Of a DNA stretch of 64,000 nucleotides, positions 34,983 to 43,521 are shown in pieces. Under the pieces are notes generated by a model. That model was given only the letters and a program-made list of their open reading frames with translations. It did not search any database and had not been told where the DNA came from. How positions within the stretch are numbered: the first letter of the stretch is position 1; each line of letters begins with the position of its first letter. The position numbers and the translations under genes were made by a program. Source of the stretch: Pseudomonas congelans (lineage in GTDB: Bacteria; Pseudomonadota; Gammaproteobacteria; Pseudomonadales; Pseudomonadaceae); assembly GCF_900103225.1 (NCBI RefSeq), contig NZ_FNJH01000001.1:327178-391177 (forward strand), written 5' to 3'.

Positions 34983-36644
34983 TCAATGGCGACCCATCAG
35001 CCAGATCACCAGCACCAGGTTGAACAGCAGCGAGAGCAGCGCCAGCGTTCGCCAGACTTTCAGCGGTTCGCGTTCCAGAAGCGGACGCGGTTTGGTCACC
35101 AGCGGGCGATGCTCGGCCTGCTCCAGTTCCAGCAACCACTGTTCGGCGGTTTCGTAACGCTGGTGCGGGTCGGCATGCAGTGCCTTGTCCAGGCTGTGGC
35201 TCAACCACTGCGGCAGATCCGGCCGGTAACGGCTGGCAGGTATCGGCGTGCCGAAGCGACGGTGCTGAAAGGCTTCGATCTCGCCGTAAGGGTATTGCCC
35301 TGTCAGCAGGTAATACAAGGTGACACCTGCCGCGTACAGGTCCTGCTGCGGATGCGGTTCGGCACCGTTGAAGGCCTCCGGTGCTATATAGCTCGGTGTG
35401 CCGGGCAGGTCTTCGGTATTGACGGCCGAAAGGCCCGGACAGAACGCCAGGCCGAAATCCAGCAGGCGCAGCTCGCCGTCGTCGGCCAGCAGCAGGTTTT
35501 CCGGTTTGATATCGCGATGTATGATGTTGCGTCGATGCAGCAGGCCCGTGGCCCGCAGCAGTCGGGTGGCGAGGTCCTGCCACTGGAGCAGTGGCAACGG
35601 GACCTTGTCAGTGAAGAGTTCCGCCAGAGTGTGTCCGCGATACTCGCGCATCACGTAATACAGATGCTGACGGTCTGTCAGTGGGTGTATTTCTGGAAAG
35701 AAGCGCCCGGCGACCCGGCGCAGAAACCATTCCTCCAGCAGCAAACCCTGACCGGCGCCGGTCTCTTCATGGCGACTGGCTGGCAGGGTTTTCAGCAGCC
35801 AGGGTTGCTCATGGATATCGGTGACCCGATAAACGACGGACTGGCGTGATTGCGCCACGATGCTGCCGACTTTCCAGCCCTCGAATGTCTGATCGGCCTT
35901 GAGCGCGGGTGGCAGCGGCCATTGCTGCAATTGCTGCAGCGTATCCCCCAGATCGTCCTCGCCGAGCTTGTCGACCTGGATCACCAGAGCGCTGGCATTG
36001 TCCTGACTGCCGGCCAGGTGTGCCGCGCTGACCAGTGTTTTCACCGCCGAGTCGAGGTCGTTCTGTTCGCTCAGAATCGAGCGAATACTTGCGTCCCCCA
36101 GGGTCGCCCAGACGCCATCGCTGACCAGCAGCAGGCGCTCGCCCTCACACAGCTCGCCGTCCAGATAATCCATGACCACGTACTGATCCAGACCCAGCGC
36201 ACGCTTGAGCACATGCTGCATGTCGGGCTGTTCCCAGACGTGATCTTCACTGATGCGTTTGAGCGTCCCGCTCTGCCAGCGATAAGCCCGGCAGTCGCCG
36301 ACATGGGCGAGAGTAAAGCGCCGACCGCGCAGTACCAGAGCGCTGAGGGTGGTCAGCAGACCGTTGGCCAGCAGCCAGCGATTCTGCGCCAGCAGCAGGC
36401 GATCCAGGGACTGCGCCACGCCCCAGGTTTCCGGCGTGGCGTAATAGTCGAGGGCCAGTGCCTGCAGGGTCGACTGCGCGGCCAGTGCGCCATCGGCGCA
36501 CTGGCTGACGCCGTCGGCAAGGGCGACCAGATAGCCCTTGCTGGCGGCCAGCGCCGGGACTGGAGTGACCAGGCGCACGGCGTCCTGATTCTCCGCTCGC
36601 GGTCCGCTGGCGCTGAACTGCGCAAACTGCAGTTGCAGGGTCAT
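34983..36644 (-). CDS. Bifunctional PP2C phosphatase / Ser-Thr kinase, membrane-anchored
   Basis: 553 residues. An N-terminal PP2C domain (SGPRAENQDAV, LVALADGVSQ, LLVSDGVWATLGD, AGSQDNASALV) is fused to a eukaryotic-type kinase domain (HRDIKPENLL, LLDFGLAF, GTPSYIAPE). A C-terminal helix, LALLSLLFNLVLVIWLMG, leaves both domains in the cytoplasm. All key catalytic residues are present. It lies 7 bp after the nitrate transporter gene, as in P. aeruginosa. Its target is unknown; action on the transporter or on nitrate assimilation is inferred from the operon only. Confidence 0.88.
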   Translation of the reverse strand: MTLQLQFAQFSASGPRAENQDAVRLVTPVPALAASKGYLVALADGVSQCADGALAAQSTLQALALDYYATPETWGVAQSLDRLLLAQNRWLLANGLLTTLSALVLRGRRFTLAHVGDCRAYRWQSGTLKRISEDHVWEQPDMQHVLKRALGLDQYVVMDYLDGELCEGERLLLVSDGVWATLGDASIRSILSEQNDLDSAVKTLVSAAHLAGSQDNASALVIQVDKLGEDDLGDTLQQLQQWPLPPALKADQTFEGWKVGSIVAQSRQSVVYRVTDIHEQPWLLKTLPASRHEETGAGQGLLLEEWFLRRVAGRFFPEIHPLTDRQHLYYVMREYRGHTLAELFTDKVPLPLLQWQDLATRLLRATGLLHRRNIIHRDIKPENLLLADDGELRLLDFGLAFCPGLSAVNTEDLPGTPSYIAPEAFNGAEPHPQQDLYAAGVTLYYLLTGQYPYGEIEAFQHRRFGTPIPASRYRPDLPQWLSHSLDKALHADPHQRYETAEQWLLELEQAEHRPLVTKPRPLLEREPLKVWRTLALLSLLFNLVLVIWLMGRH

Positions 36645-36651
36645 CGGCGCT

Positions 36652-37863
36652 TCAGACCCGAGCCGCCGTGACTGCAGCCGAACCCCAGGTGGTTCTCCAA
36701 CGACGCTTGACGTTCAGCAGGCCGAACCAGGCCAGTACCGCCAGGCCTGCGAACAGCCACAGGCCCAACTGGTAGTCGCCGGTGTTCTGTTTGATGGTGC
36801 CCAGGCCCGCCGCCAGCAGGAAGCCACCGATACCACCCGCCATGCCGATCAAGCCGGTCATGACTCCGATTTCCTTGCGGAAACGCTGCGGTACCAGCTG
36901 GAACACCGCGCCGTTGCCGGCACCCAGGCCCAGCATGGCGGCTACGAACAGCGCCAAAGCGGCCCACGAGCTCGGCAGGTTAAAGCCCACGGCGGCAATG
37001 CCGATGGCGGCAACCGCATACATCACGGTCAGCGTGCGAATCCCGCCGAAACGGTCGGCCAGCGCGCCACCCAGCGGGCGCATCAGGCTGCCGCCGAATA
37101 CGCAGGCAGCGGTGTAGTAACCGGCAGTGATCGGGCTCAAGCCATACTGGTCGTTGAAATAGCCGGGCAGGGCGCTGGCCAGGCCGATGAAACCACCGAA
37201 CGTCACGCTGTAGAAAAACATGAACCACCAGCTGTCACGATCACCCAGCGCCTTGAGGTAGTCCGCCACGGATTTGGGTTTGCTGCGTTGCGGGGCGTTG
37301 CGTGCCATCAGGGTGAAGGCGATCAGGGTCAGAATCAGCGGGATCAGCGCCAGGCCGAAGACGTTGCCCCAGCCGAAGCTGGCGGCCAGTACCGGCGCGA
37401 TCAGTGCCGCCAGTACAGTGCCCGAATTGCCCGCGCCGGCGATGCCCATGGCCTTGCCCTGATGCTGGGCTGGATACCATTGTGACGCCAAGGGCAGCGC
37501 GACAGCGAACGAAGCACCGGCCATACCGAGGAACAGGCCCAGCACCAGCACCTGGCCGTAGGTGTGAATACCCAATTGCCACGCAGCCAGCAGCGCGCCG
37601 ATGACGATCACCTGGCCGATGATCCCGGCTGTCTTGGGCGACAGTTGGTCGGCCAGCAGTCCCATGAAAAACCGCAGCACCGCACCGGCCAGAATCGGCG
37701 TGGCGACCATCAGGCCACGTTGCTGGGTGGTCAGGTGCAGGTCAGTGGCAATCTGCACCGCCAGCGGGCCAAGCAGGTACCAGACCATGAAGCTCAGGTC
37801 GAAATAGAGAAAGGCCGCGAACAGGGTCGGTTTGTGGCCTGCCTTCCAGAAGCTTGTATCCAT
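36652..37863 (-). CDS. Nitrate/nitrite MFS transporter (NarK/NasA family)
   Basis: 403 residues with about 12 transmembrane segments. Nitrate signatures of the NNP family are visible: GMAGASFAVALPLASQWYP in helix 5 and GNGAVFQLVPQRFRKEIG with GMAGGIGGF in the second half. It imports nitrate for assimilation and is transcribed from its own sigma-54 promoter and ANTAR leader, about 130-240 bp upstream. First gene of a transporter-kinase unit. Commonly called nasA in Pseudomonas; I leave the symbol blank to avoid a clash with the reductase. Confidence 0.9.
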   Translation of the reverse strand: MDTSFWKAGHKPTLFAAFLYFDLSFMVWYLLGPLAVQIATDLHLTTQQRGLMVATPILAGAVLRFFMGLLADQLSPKTAGIIGQVIVIGALLAAWQLGIHTYGQVLVLGLFLGMAGASFAVALPLASQWYPAQHQGKAMGIAGAGNSGTVLAALIAPVLAASFGWGNVFGLALIPLILTLIAFTLMARNAPQRSKPKSVADYLKALGDRDSWWFMFFYSVTFGGFIGLASALPGYFNDQYGLSPITAGYYTAACVFGGSLMRPLGGALADRFGGIRTLTVMYAVAAIGIAAVGFNLPSSWAALALFVAAMLGLGAGNGAVFQLVPQRFRKEIGVMTGLIGMAGGIGGFLLAAGLGTIKQNTGDYQLGLWLFAGLAVLAWFGLLNVKRRWRTTWGSAAVTAARV

Positions 37864-37992
37864 GTGAACACCTCATCTCATCTGTTGGTTAGTCAGTCGG
37901 GCCATGACCGCGACACGGGTTGTTCAGACGCTGTGGTGGAGGGTTCCGAATGACGGCGACTCCACCGGCCCCTGCGCCCGGGGCCAAAACGC

Positions 37993-38040
37993 AAAAACGT
38001 CGCCTCTCTGTCCATGGGGGCGGAAAGAGATGAGCGACGT
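37993..38040 (-). terminator. Leader terminator of the nitrate transporter unit
   Basis: In the sense of transcription, ACGTCGC (38040-38034) pairs with GCGACGT and is followed by UUUUUG. The 5' arm overlaps the second ANTAR hairpin, so the two structures exclude each other. Confidence 0.82.
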
Positions 38041-38076
38041 CTTTGTCGTAAAAGGTGATAGCCGCCGTTGGCTACC
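38035..38076 (-). promoter_or_regulatory. Two-hairpin ANTAR (NasT) target in the transporter leader
   Basis: Hairpin 1 (38076-38057) is GGTAGCC-AACGGC-GGCTATC, seven pairs with one G-U. Hairpin 2 (38048-38035) is CGAC-AAAGAC-GTCG. Both loops have A1 and G4. The spacing is eight bases. Hairpin 2 shares 38035-38040 with the terminator arm, the textbook switch of this RNA class. Confidence 0.88.
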
Positions 38077-38090
38077 GGTGCGATTGCTTT

Positions 38091-38107
38091 AGCAATAGAC
38101 GGGCCAA
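38091..38107 (-). promoter_or_regulatory. Sigma-54 promoter of the transporter-kinase unit
   Basis: TTGGCCCGTCTATTGCT fits TGGC-N8-TGC. The predicted start near 38080 falls four bases before the first leader hairpin. Confidence 0.8.
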
Positions 38108-38768
38108 TGGCCGTGCAGGCGCGTCAGCCGAACGTTGCAGGCAGGTTGTATGGTCTTCAGGAGTTGTGGGTGAGCGGATGGACGACCTTGAACCGGGCGT
38201 TGCTCAGCACGCGCGCTGCAAAAAAGGGCATGGCGGCGAAAAGCCAGATTGCGATTTGCGCAGTTCGTATAAAGCAGCAGGGGCGGGCGGATTAATAGAA
38301 TGACGAATGATTTATTAAAGTTCAAACTATTTAATATTATTTAATGTGCCATCAGTTTTGCGCGTAAGTACTGTCATTGTGATGCTGTTTCGATACACGT
38401 TCATGATGACCTTAATGTATATAAATCAATACGCAGTTCCCTACAGTTGTACGATAACAATGCGGCAAATATTTAATTTACTTTGCATGTTATCTCTGAG
38501 AGCATCGCTTCTGTCGCTACGTGTGACGCTTATTAAACAGAAGGTGATTTCACTTTTCAATCCGGTAATCTGTAGTTGCAGTTTGCCAGTCAATTTCGAT
38601 AAATGCTTACTTTGAAAGAAGTAATCGGCTACTCGCTCTTTTCTCGGCTTCCGGTTGTCTTCGACACTTGAACGCCCGACACACTCTGCACCTCGGCATT
38701 GCACCCGTGCCTGCCGTGTTGTCTTCCTCTCCGCGCCGCATGTAAAGGCGCCTGCAAAGGACATCATC
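38108..38768. other. 661-bp gap between the nas leader and the levansucrase gene
   Basis: The first 190 bp are GC-rich and may hold NtrC-type sites for the sigma-54 promoter; I could not fix any. From about 38300 to 38640 the DNA is strikingly AT-rich (runs such as ATTTAATATTATTTAATG), unlike anything else in the window. Short open frames here show no protein-like composition. It probably carries the levansucrase promoter region and marks acquired DNA. Confidence 0.6.
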
Positions 38769-40016
38769 ATGAGTAACATCCATTACGCCCCTACCATCTG
38801 GTCCCGTGCCGATGCGTTGAAGGTCAATGAAAATGACCCGACCACCACGCAGCCGCTGGTAAAAGCGGACTTCCCGGTCATGAGTGATACGGTCTTCATC
38901 TGGGACACCATGCCATTGCGCCAGCTCGACGGCACGGTGGTCTCGGTCAACGGCTGGTCGGTCATCGTCACACTGACCGCCGATCGCCACCCCGACGATC
39001 CGCAGTATCTAGGCGCCAACGGCCGCTACGACATCAAGCGCGACTGGGAAGATCGTCACGGGCGGGCGCGCATGTGCTACTGGTATTCGCGCACCGGCAA
39101 GAACTGGATCTTCGGTGGCCGGGTCATGGCCGAAGGCGTGTCACCCACCACCCGCGAGTGGGCGGGCACACCGGTACTGTTGAATGACCAGGGTGATATT
39201 GATCTTTACTACACCTGCGTGACACCGGGGGCGACAATTGCCAAAGTCCGCGGTCGTATTGTGACGTCCGATCAGGGCGTGGAGTTGAAAGACTTTACCC
39301 AGGTCAAAAAGCTGTTCGAGGCCGACGGCACTTATTATCAAACCGAAGCGCAGAACTCGACGTGGAACTTCCGCGACCCCAGTCCGTTTATTGATCCCAA
39401 TGATGGCAAGTTGTATATGGTCTTTGAAGGTAATGTCGCTGGCGAACGCGGTACACATACAGTTGGCGCTGCGGAACTTGGCCCGGTGCCACCAGGTCAT
39501 GAAGAAATTGGCGGTGCGCGTTTTCAAGTGGGCTGTATCGGTCTGGCGGTTGCCAAAGATCTCAGCGGTGAAGAGTGGGAAATACTACCGCCACTGGTGA
39601 CTGCGGTGGGTGTCAATGATCAGACTGAACGCCCGCATTATGTCTTTCAGGACGGCAAGTATTATTTGTTCACCATCAGCCACAAGTTTACGTATGCCGA
39701 CGGCGTGACCGGGCCGGATGGCGTTTACGGTTTTGTTGGCGAGCATCTGTTCGGGCCTTACCGGCCGATGAACGCATCCGGACTGGTGTTGGGCAATCCG
39801 CCTGCGCAGCCTTTCCAGACGTACTCCCACTGCGTGATGCCGAACGGCCTGGTCACGTCGTTCATCGACAGCGTGCCCACCAGCGGCGATGACTACCGTA
39901 TCGGTGGCACCGAGGCGCCGACGGTGAGAATCCTGTTGAAGGGCGACCGCTCGTTCGTGCAGGAAGAGTATGACTACGGCTACGTGCCGGCGATGAAGGA
40001 TGTGCAACTGAGCTGA
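38769..40016 (+). CDS. lsc: Levansucrase (GH68)
   Basis: 415 residues. It splits sucrose and polymerises fructose to levan, an exopolysaccharide of P. syringae. GH68 motifs are present: the nucleophile-bearing VFIWDTMPL, the transition-state stabiliser [10 protein letters not shown], and the acid/base region [17 protein letters not shown]. There is no Sec signal peptide, as in other P. syringae levansucrases, which are exported by another route. The ATG at 38769 follows AAAGGA and starts [18 protein letters not shown]. syringae has up to three near-identical copies (lscA/B/C); I cannot tell which this is. It sits inside the nitrate region and is preceded by AT-rich DNA. Confidence 0.94.
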   Translation: MSNIHYAPTIWSRADALKVNENDPTTTQPLVKADFPVMSDTVFIWDTMPLRQLDGTVVSVNGWSVIVTLTADRHPDDPQYLGANGRYDIKRDWEDRHGRARMCYWYSRTGKNWIFGGRVMAEGVSPTTREWAGTPVLLNDQGDIDLYYTCVTPGATIAKVRGRIVTSDQGVELKDFTQVKKLFEADGTYYQTEAQNSTWNFRDPSPFIDPNDGKLYMVFEGNVAGERGTHTVGAAELGPVPPGHEEIGGARFQVGCIGLAVAKDLSGEEWEILPPLVTAVGVNDQTERPHYVFQDGKYYLFTISHKFTYADGVTGPDGVYGFVGEHLFGPYRPMNASGLVLGNPPAQPFQTYSHCVMPNGLVTSFIDSVPTSGDDYRIGGTEAPTVRILLKGDRSFVQEEYDYGYVPAMKDVQLS

Positions 40017-40042
40017 CTGGCTGCGCCCCTGTAACCCCTGAG

Positions 40043-40066
40043 GAACGCCTGTGCAGGCAGGCGTTC
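40043..40066. terminator. Hairpin between convergent lsc and nasT
   Basis: GAACGCCTG-TGCAGG-CAGGCGTTC, a 9-bp perfect stem 26 bp after the lsc stop, followed on the + strand by TTCGT. It probably ends both transcripts. Confidence 0.65.
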
Positions 40067-40075
40067 TTCGTGGCT

Positions 40076-40651
40076 TCAGCCCAGCAGTTCGCTCATGACG
40101 ATAATCTGCTCGGCCACCTGAATCAGCTTCTGCTGGCGACTCATTGCCTGACGTCGCATCAGCGTATAAGCGTCCTCTTCGTTGCAATCCTTCATCTTCA
40201 TCAGCAGCCCCTTGGCCAGTTCGATGCGCTTGCGCTCGGCCAGTTGCTGGTCGCGGGCATGCAATTGCGCGCGCAGCGCCTGATCGCTTTCAAAGCGTGC
40301 CATTGCCACATCCAGAATCGGTTGCAGCCGTTGCGCCTGAATACCCTCGACGATATAAGCGCTGACCCCGGACTTGATCGCCTGGCGCATCACGCCTGGA
40401 TCGTGCTCGTCGGTGAACATCACGATGGGCCGTGGCTGGTCGCGGCTGACCAGCACTACTTGCTCCATCACATCGCGACCTGGTGATTCGGTGTCGATCA
40501 GGATGACGTCCGGGCGCACGGCTTCAACGCGTGCGGGCAGGTCGATGATCAGTCCGGATTCGTCGATCACTTCGAAACCGGCTTCTATCAAGGCCGACCT
40601 GAGGCGCCCGACCTTTTTGGCAGTGTCATTGATAAGCAGGATACGCAGCAT
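40076..40651 (-). CDS. nasT: ANTAR-domain antiterminator NasT
   Basis: 191 residues. A pseudo-receiver domain (LRILLINDTAKKVGRLRSALIEAG; DVILIDTESPGRDV) is followed by a coiled linker and a C-terminal ANTAR RNA-binding domain (ERKRIELAKGLLMKMKDCNEEDAYTLMRRQAM, about residues 125-185). NasT binds two-hairpin leader RNA to prevent termination; NasS holds it inactive without nitrate. The ATG at 40651 has GGAG upstream; a TTG six codons earlier would overlap nasS. Three matching RNA targets lie in this window. Confidence 0.94.
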   Translation of the reverse strand: MLRILLINDTAKKVGRLRSALIEAGFEVIDESGLIIDLPARVEAVRPDVILIDTESPGRDVMEQVVLVSRDQPRPIVMFTDEHDPGVMRQAIKSGVSAYIVEGIQAQRLQPILDVAMARFESDQALRAQLHARDQQLAERKRIELAKGLLMKMKDCNEEDAYTLMRRQAMSRQQKLIQVAEQIIVMSELLG

Positions 40652-40665
40652 GGTTACGTTCTCCG

Positions 40666-41877
40666 TCAACGACTGGCTACAGCAGGCACGTCGTCGGCCA
40701 GCGAGTGGAGCCTGAAGCTACGCGCGTAGCCTGCCGGATCGCTGCCGTCCCAGACCCTGCCATCGATCAGCTGGCTGCTGCGCAAGGTTGCGGCGGGTAC
40801 GTCGATGCCCAGCGCACTGGCTGCCTGACGGTACAGGTCGAGTTGCTGGACGCGACTGGCCACCGCTAGGTAATCCGGGTCTTCGCGCAACAGGCCCCAG
40901 CGTCGGAACTGGGTCATGAACCACATGCCGTCGGACATCCAGGGGTAGTTGACCTGTCCCTGAGCATGGAAGCTGACGGCGTTAGGGTCTTGCCAGCGAT
41001 TGCCGAGACCGTCGCTGTACTGGCCGAGCAAACGCGGCTCGATGCAGTCCACCGAGGTGTCCAGGTAATCGGCACCGCTTAGCAGTTGCGCGGTGCTGCG
41101 CCGGTTATCGTCGTTTTCCTCGATGAAGCGGCTGGCTTCCAGTACGGCCATGATCAGCGCTCTGGCAGTGTTGGGGTTCTGCTCGACAAACTCACGGGTG
41201 CAACCGAGCACCTTGCCCGGGTGATCCGGCCAGATCGCCTGACTGGTCGCCATGGTGAAGCCCAGTTGCTGCTGCACTGCGCTGGCGCCCCAGGGTTCGC
41301 CGACGCAGAAACCGTCGATGCGACCGGCCTGCAGGTGTTGCGCCATTTGCGTGGGTGGCACCACGACACTGGTCACATCATCGAGCGGATGAATGCCTTG
41401 GCTGGCCAGCCAGTAGTAGAGCCACATGGCATGGTTGCCGGTGGGGAATGTCTGCGCGAAGGTCAGCTTTGAGCCGCTTTGGTGCGCGCGTTTGTCCAGT
41501 GCTTCAGGAGTGATCACGCCTGCCTGCTGCAACTCGCGGGACAGGTTGATGCACTGGCCGTTCTGGTTGAGCCCCATGAGGATGGCCATGTCGGTCGCCG
41601 GGCCACCGCTGATGCCCAGTTCCACGGCATATATCAGGCCGTACAGGCTGTGTGCCGCCTGCAACTGCCCGCTGACCAGTCTGTCGCGCAGCCCGGCCCA
41701 GGAGGTCTGACGCTCCAGGTTCAGGCTCAGGCCGTAAGGCTGGGCGAAGCCCTGGGTGGCCGCGACCACCAGCGGAGCGCAGTCGGTCAATGCCATGAAG
41801 CCCACGTCCAGGCTGTTCATTTCCGGGGCGTCGCTACCGGCCACCCAGTCCAGCGCATTACCGGTTCGTTCTTTCAT
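40666..41877 (-). CDS. nasS: Nitrate/nitrite sensor NasS
   Basis: 403 residues of the NrtA/CmpA substrate-binding family, without a signal peptide. It is therefore a cytoplasmic sensor, not part of an ABC importer. Conserved segments are GFMALTDCAPLVVAATQGFAQPYGL, AAHSLYGLIYAVELG and FCVGEPWGASAVQQ. NasS releases NasT when nitrate binds. I start at the ATG at 41877; the longer frame runs into the leader terminator at 41907-41956, so it cannot be the real start. nasT follows 14 bp later. Confidence 0.93.
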   Translation of the reverse strand: MKERTGNALDWVAGSDAPEMNSLDVGFMALTDCAPLVVAATQGFAQPYGLSLNLERQTSWAGLRDRLVSGQLQAAHSLYGLIYAVELGISGGPATDMAILMGLNQNGQCINLSRELQQAGVITPEALDKRAHQSGSKLTFAQTFPTGNHAMWLYYWLASQGIHPLDDVTSVVVPPTQMAQHLQAGRIDGFCVGEPWGASAVQQQLGFTMATSQAIWPDHPGKVLGCTREFVEQNPNTARALIMAVLEASRFIEENDDNRRSTAQLLSGADYLDTSVDCIEPRLLGQYSDGLGNRWQDPNAVSFHAQGQVNYPWMSDGMWFMTQFRRWGLLREDPDYLAVASRVQQLDLYRQAASALGIDVPAATLRSSQLIDGRVWDGSDPAGYARSFRLHSLADDVPAVASR

Positions 41878-41906
41878 CGCGCGTGCTTCATCAAAGGTCC
41901 GTCCAG

Positions 41907-41956
41907 AAAAAAGGCGTCGTCCGACCCATTGCCAATGCAAGTGTCGAAGCGACGCC
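41907..41956 (-). terminator. Leader terminator of nasS-nasT
   Basis: GGCGTCG (41956-41950) pairs with CGACGCC (41919-41913) and is followed by UUUUUU, 30 bp before the chosen nasS start. Confidence 0.8.
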
Positions 41957-41985
41957 GTTGTCCACGCACCGCTCCGCCGTTGGAG
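41951..41985 (-). promoter_or_regulatory. Two-hairpin ANTAR (NasT) target in the nasS leader
   Basis: Hairpin 1 (41985-41972) is CTCC-AACGGC-GGAG, extendable by CAC/GTG beyond an internal loop. Hairpin 2 (41962-41951) is GAC-AACGGC-GTC, short but overlapping the terminator arm. Both loops are AACGGC, identical to hairpin 1 of the transporter leader. The short stems make this the weakest of the three. Confidence 0.7.
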
Positions 41986-42006
41986 TGAGTGCCGATAGCG
42001 GTTTCA

Positions 42007-42022
42007 AGCAAGGCATATGCCA
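42007..42022 (-). promoter_or_regulatory. Sigma-54 promoter of nasS-nasT
   Basis: TGGCATATGCCTTGCT matches TGGC-N8-TGC. The predicted start near 41996 is 5-11 nt before the first leader hairpin. Confidence 0.75.
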
Positions 42023-42129
42023 TCGCGGGGGGAGGGCGAGCAACAAGTTTGTCGCGCGCCTCGCTTGACAGGCCCGCACACGTCTATAATCGCCACCCTG
42101 AATTCAGCTGCTCACGAGCCCATCCCGCC

Positions 42130-43161
42130 ATGTATAACCTGGCCCGCCAGTTACTGTTCAAACTTTCCCCGGAAACCTCTCATGACCTGTCGCTGGACCT
42201 GATCGGTGCAGGCGGACGGCTGGGCCTCAATGGCCTGCTGAGCAAGTCCCCGGCGAAGTTGCCGGTCAGCGTGATGGGCCTCGAGTTTCCCAACCCTGTA
42301 GGGCTGGCAGCGGGTCTCGACAAGAATGGCGCGGCCATCGATGGCTTCGCGCAACTGGGCTTCGGTTTCGTCGAGATCGGCACGGTGACGCCACGTCCGC
42401 AGCCGGGCAATCCCAAGCCGCGTATTTTCCGCCTGCCCAACGCCGAGGCGATCATCAATCGCATGGGCTTCAACAATCTGGGTGTCGACAACCTGGTGTC
42501 CCGTGTCGAAGCAGCAAAGTATCGCGGCGTTCTGGGTATCAATATCGGCAAGAACGTCGACACGCCGGTCGAGCGCGCGGTAGACGATTACCTGATCTGT
42601 CTGGACAAGGTCTATGCCCATGCCAGCTACGTCACGGTCAATGTCAGTTCGCCCAACACGCCGGGGCTGCGCAGCCTGCAGTTCGGCGATTCGCTCAAGC
42701 AACTGCTCCAGGCGCTGAGCCTGCGCCAGCAGGAGCTGACGCAACGGCATGGCAGGCGTGTGCCGCTGGCGATCAAGATTGCCCCGGACATGACCGACGA
42801 AGAAACCGTGCTGGTGGCCGCAGCCCTGATCGAATCCGGTATGGACGCAGTCATCGCCACCAACACCACGCTCGGCCGCCAGGGTGTCGAAGGTTTGCCG
42901 CACGGTGACGAGGCGGGTGGATTGTCCGGCGCGCCGGTTCGGGAAAAAAGCACGCACATCGTCAAGGTGCTGGCCGGTGAGCTCGCGGGCCGTCTGCCGA
43001 TCATCGCCGCCGGAGGGATCACCGAAGGCCGGCATGCCGCCGAGAAAATCGCTGCGGGTGCCAGTCTGGTGCAGATATATTCGGGTTTCATTTACAAGGG
43101 CCCTGCGCTGATTCGCGAGTCGGTGGATGCCATTGCGGCGATGCCTCGCGTCGCACACTGA
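42130..43161 (+). CDS. pyrD: Dihydroorotate dehydrogenase (quinone) PyrD
   Basis: 343 residues, class 2. It oxidises dihydroorotate to orotate with quinone as acceptor in pyrimidine synthesis. The N-terminal membrane-associating helix ([26 protein letters not shown]) is followed by the FMN barrel: [45 protein letters not shown] (catalytic serine) and [20 protein letters not shown]. The ATG at 42130 is chosen over a frame that runs 47 codons upstream into the nasS promoter. Confidence 0.95.
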   Translation: MYNLARQLLFKLSPETSHDLSLDLIGAGGRLGLNGLLSKSPAKLPVSVMGLEFPNPVGLAAGLDKNGAAIDGFAQLGFGFVEIGTVTPRPQPGNPKPRIFRLPNAEAIINRMGFNNLGVDNLVSRVEAAKYRGVLGINIGKNVDTPVERAVDDYLICLDKVYAHASYVTVNVSSPNTPGLRSLQFGDSLKQLLQALSLRQQELTQRHGRRVPLAIKIAPDMTDEETVLVAAALIESGMDAVIATNTTLGRQGVEGLPHGDEAGGLSGAPVREKSTHIVKVLAGELAGRLPIIAAGGITEGRHAAEKIAAGASLVQIYSGFIYKGPALIRESVDAIAAMPRVAH

Positions 43162-43170
43162 ACCCGGGGG

Positions 43171-43200
43171 TAAAAAAAGGGGCTCTCCGAGAGAGCCCCT
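43171..43200 (-). terminator. Intrinsic terminator for rmf
   Basis: On the - strand, AGGGGCTCTC-TCG-GAGAGCCCCT is followed by seven U (A-run at 43172-43178). Its polarity fits the rmf transcript arriving from the right; pyrD transcripts meet the same stem without a U-tract. Confidence 0.8.
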
Positions 43201-43305
43201 GGGCGTTGGCCCGCCGCCCGGGTCGGGCGTGCATGGTGCAGGTGTGAATCAGTCAATCATGTGTGTGGCCCGACAGAGGCCTGAATGTCTTTGATTTGAA
43301 TCGCC

Positions 43306-43521
43306 TCATCCGACCGCGTGAAGTTCGTTGAGTCTGTGGATGCCCGCAGTGCCGGTCATACCGTCCCAGTTGTCGCCGCGTCCTTCGCGCCAGCCATTGA
43401 TCCATGCCTGGCGTACTGACGGTAGAGTAAAAGGGCAAAGCTCACGGGATTTGCCATGAACGCCGTATTGATAACCGCGTAAAAATGCTCTTTCCAACGG
43501 ATCACGCTTAAGTCTTCTCAT
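43306..43521 (-). CDS. rmf: Ribosome modulation factor Rmf
   Basis: 71 residues, basic, beginning MRRLKRDPLERAFLRGYQYGVHGKSRELCPF and continuing RQAWINGWREGRGDNWDG. This is the standard gammaproteobacterial Rmf pattern plus a longer C-terminal tail seen in Pseudomonas. It dimerises 70S ribosomes to inactive 100S particles in stationary phase. The ATG at 43521 follows GAGGG; the long upstream extension is not conserved-looking. Confidence 0.94.
   Translation of the reverse strand: MRRLKRDPLERAFLRGYQYGVHGKSRELCPFTLPSVRQAWINGWREGRGDNWDGMTGTAGIHRLNELHAVG

Noticed and set aside
38346..38615. 89-codon open frame in the AT-rich gap before lsc
   Set aside because: AT-rich DNA gives a hydrophobic-looking translation by chance. 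No ribosome-binding site and no family resemblance.
40666..41877. NasS as the binding protein of a nitrate ABC importer
   Set aside because: No signal peptide, no permease or ATPase genes, and it is joined to the ANTAR gene nasT.
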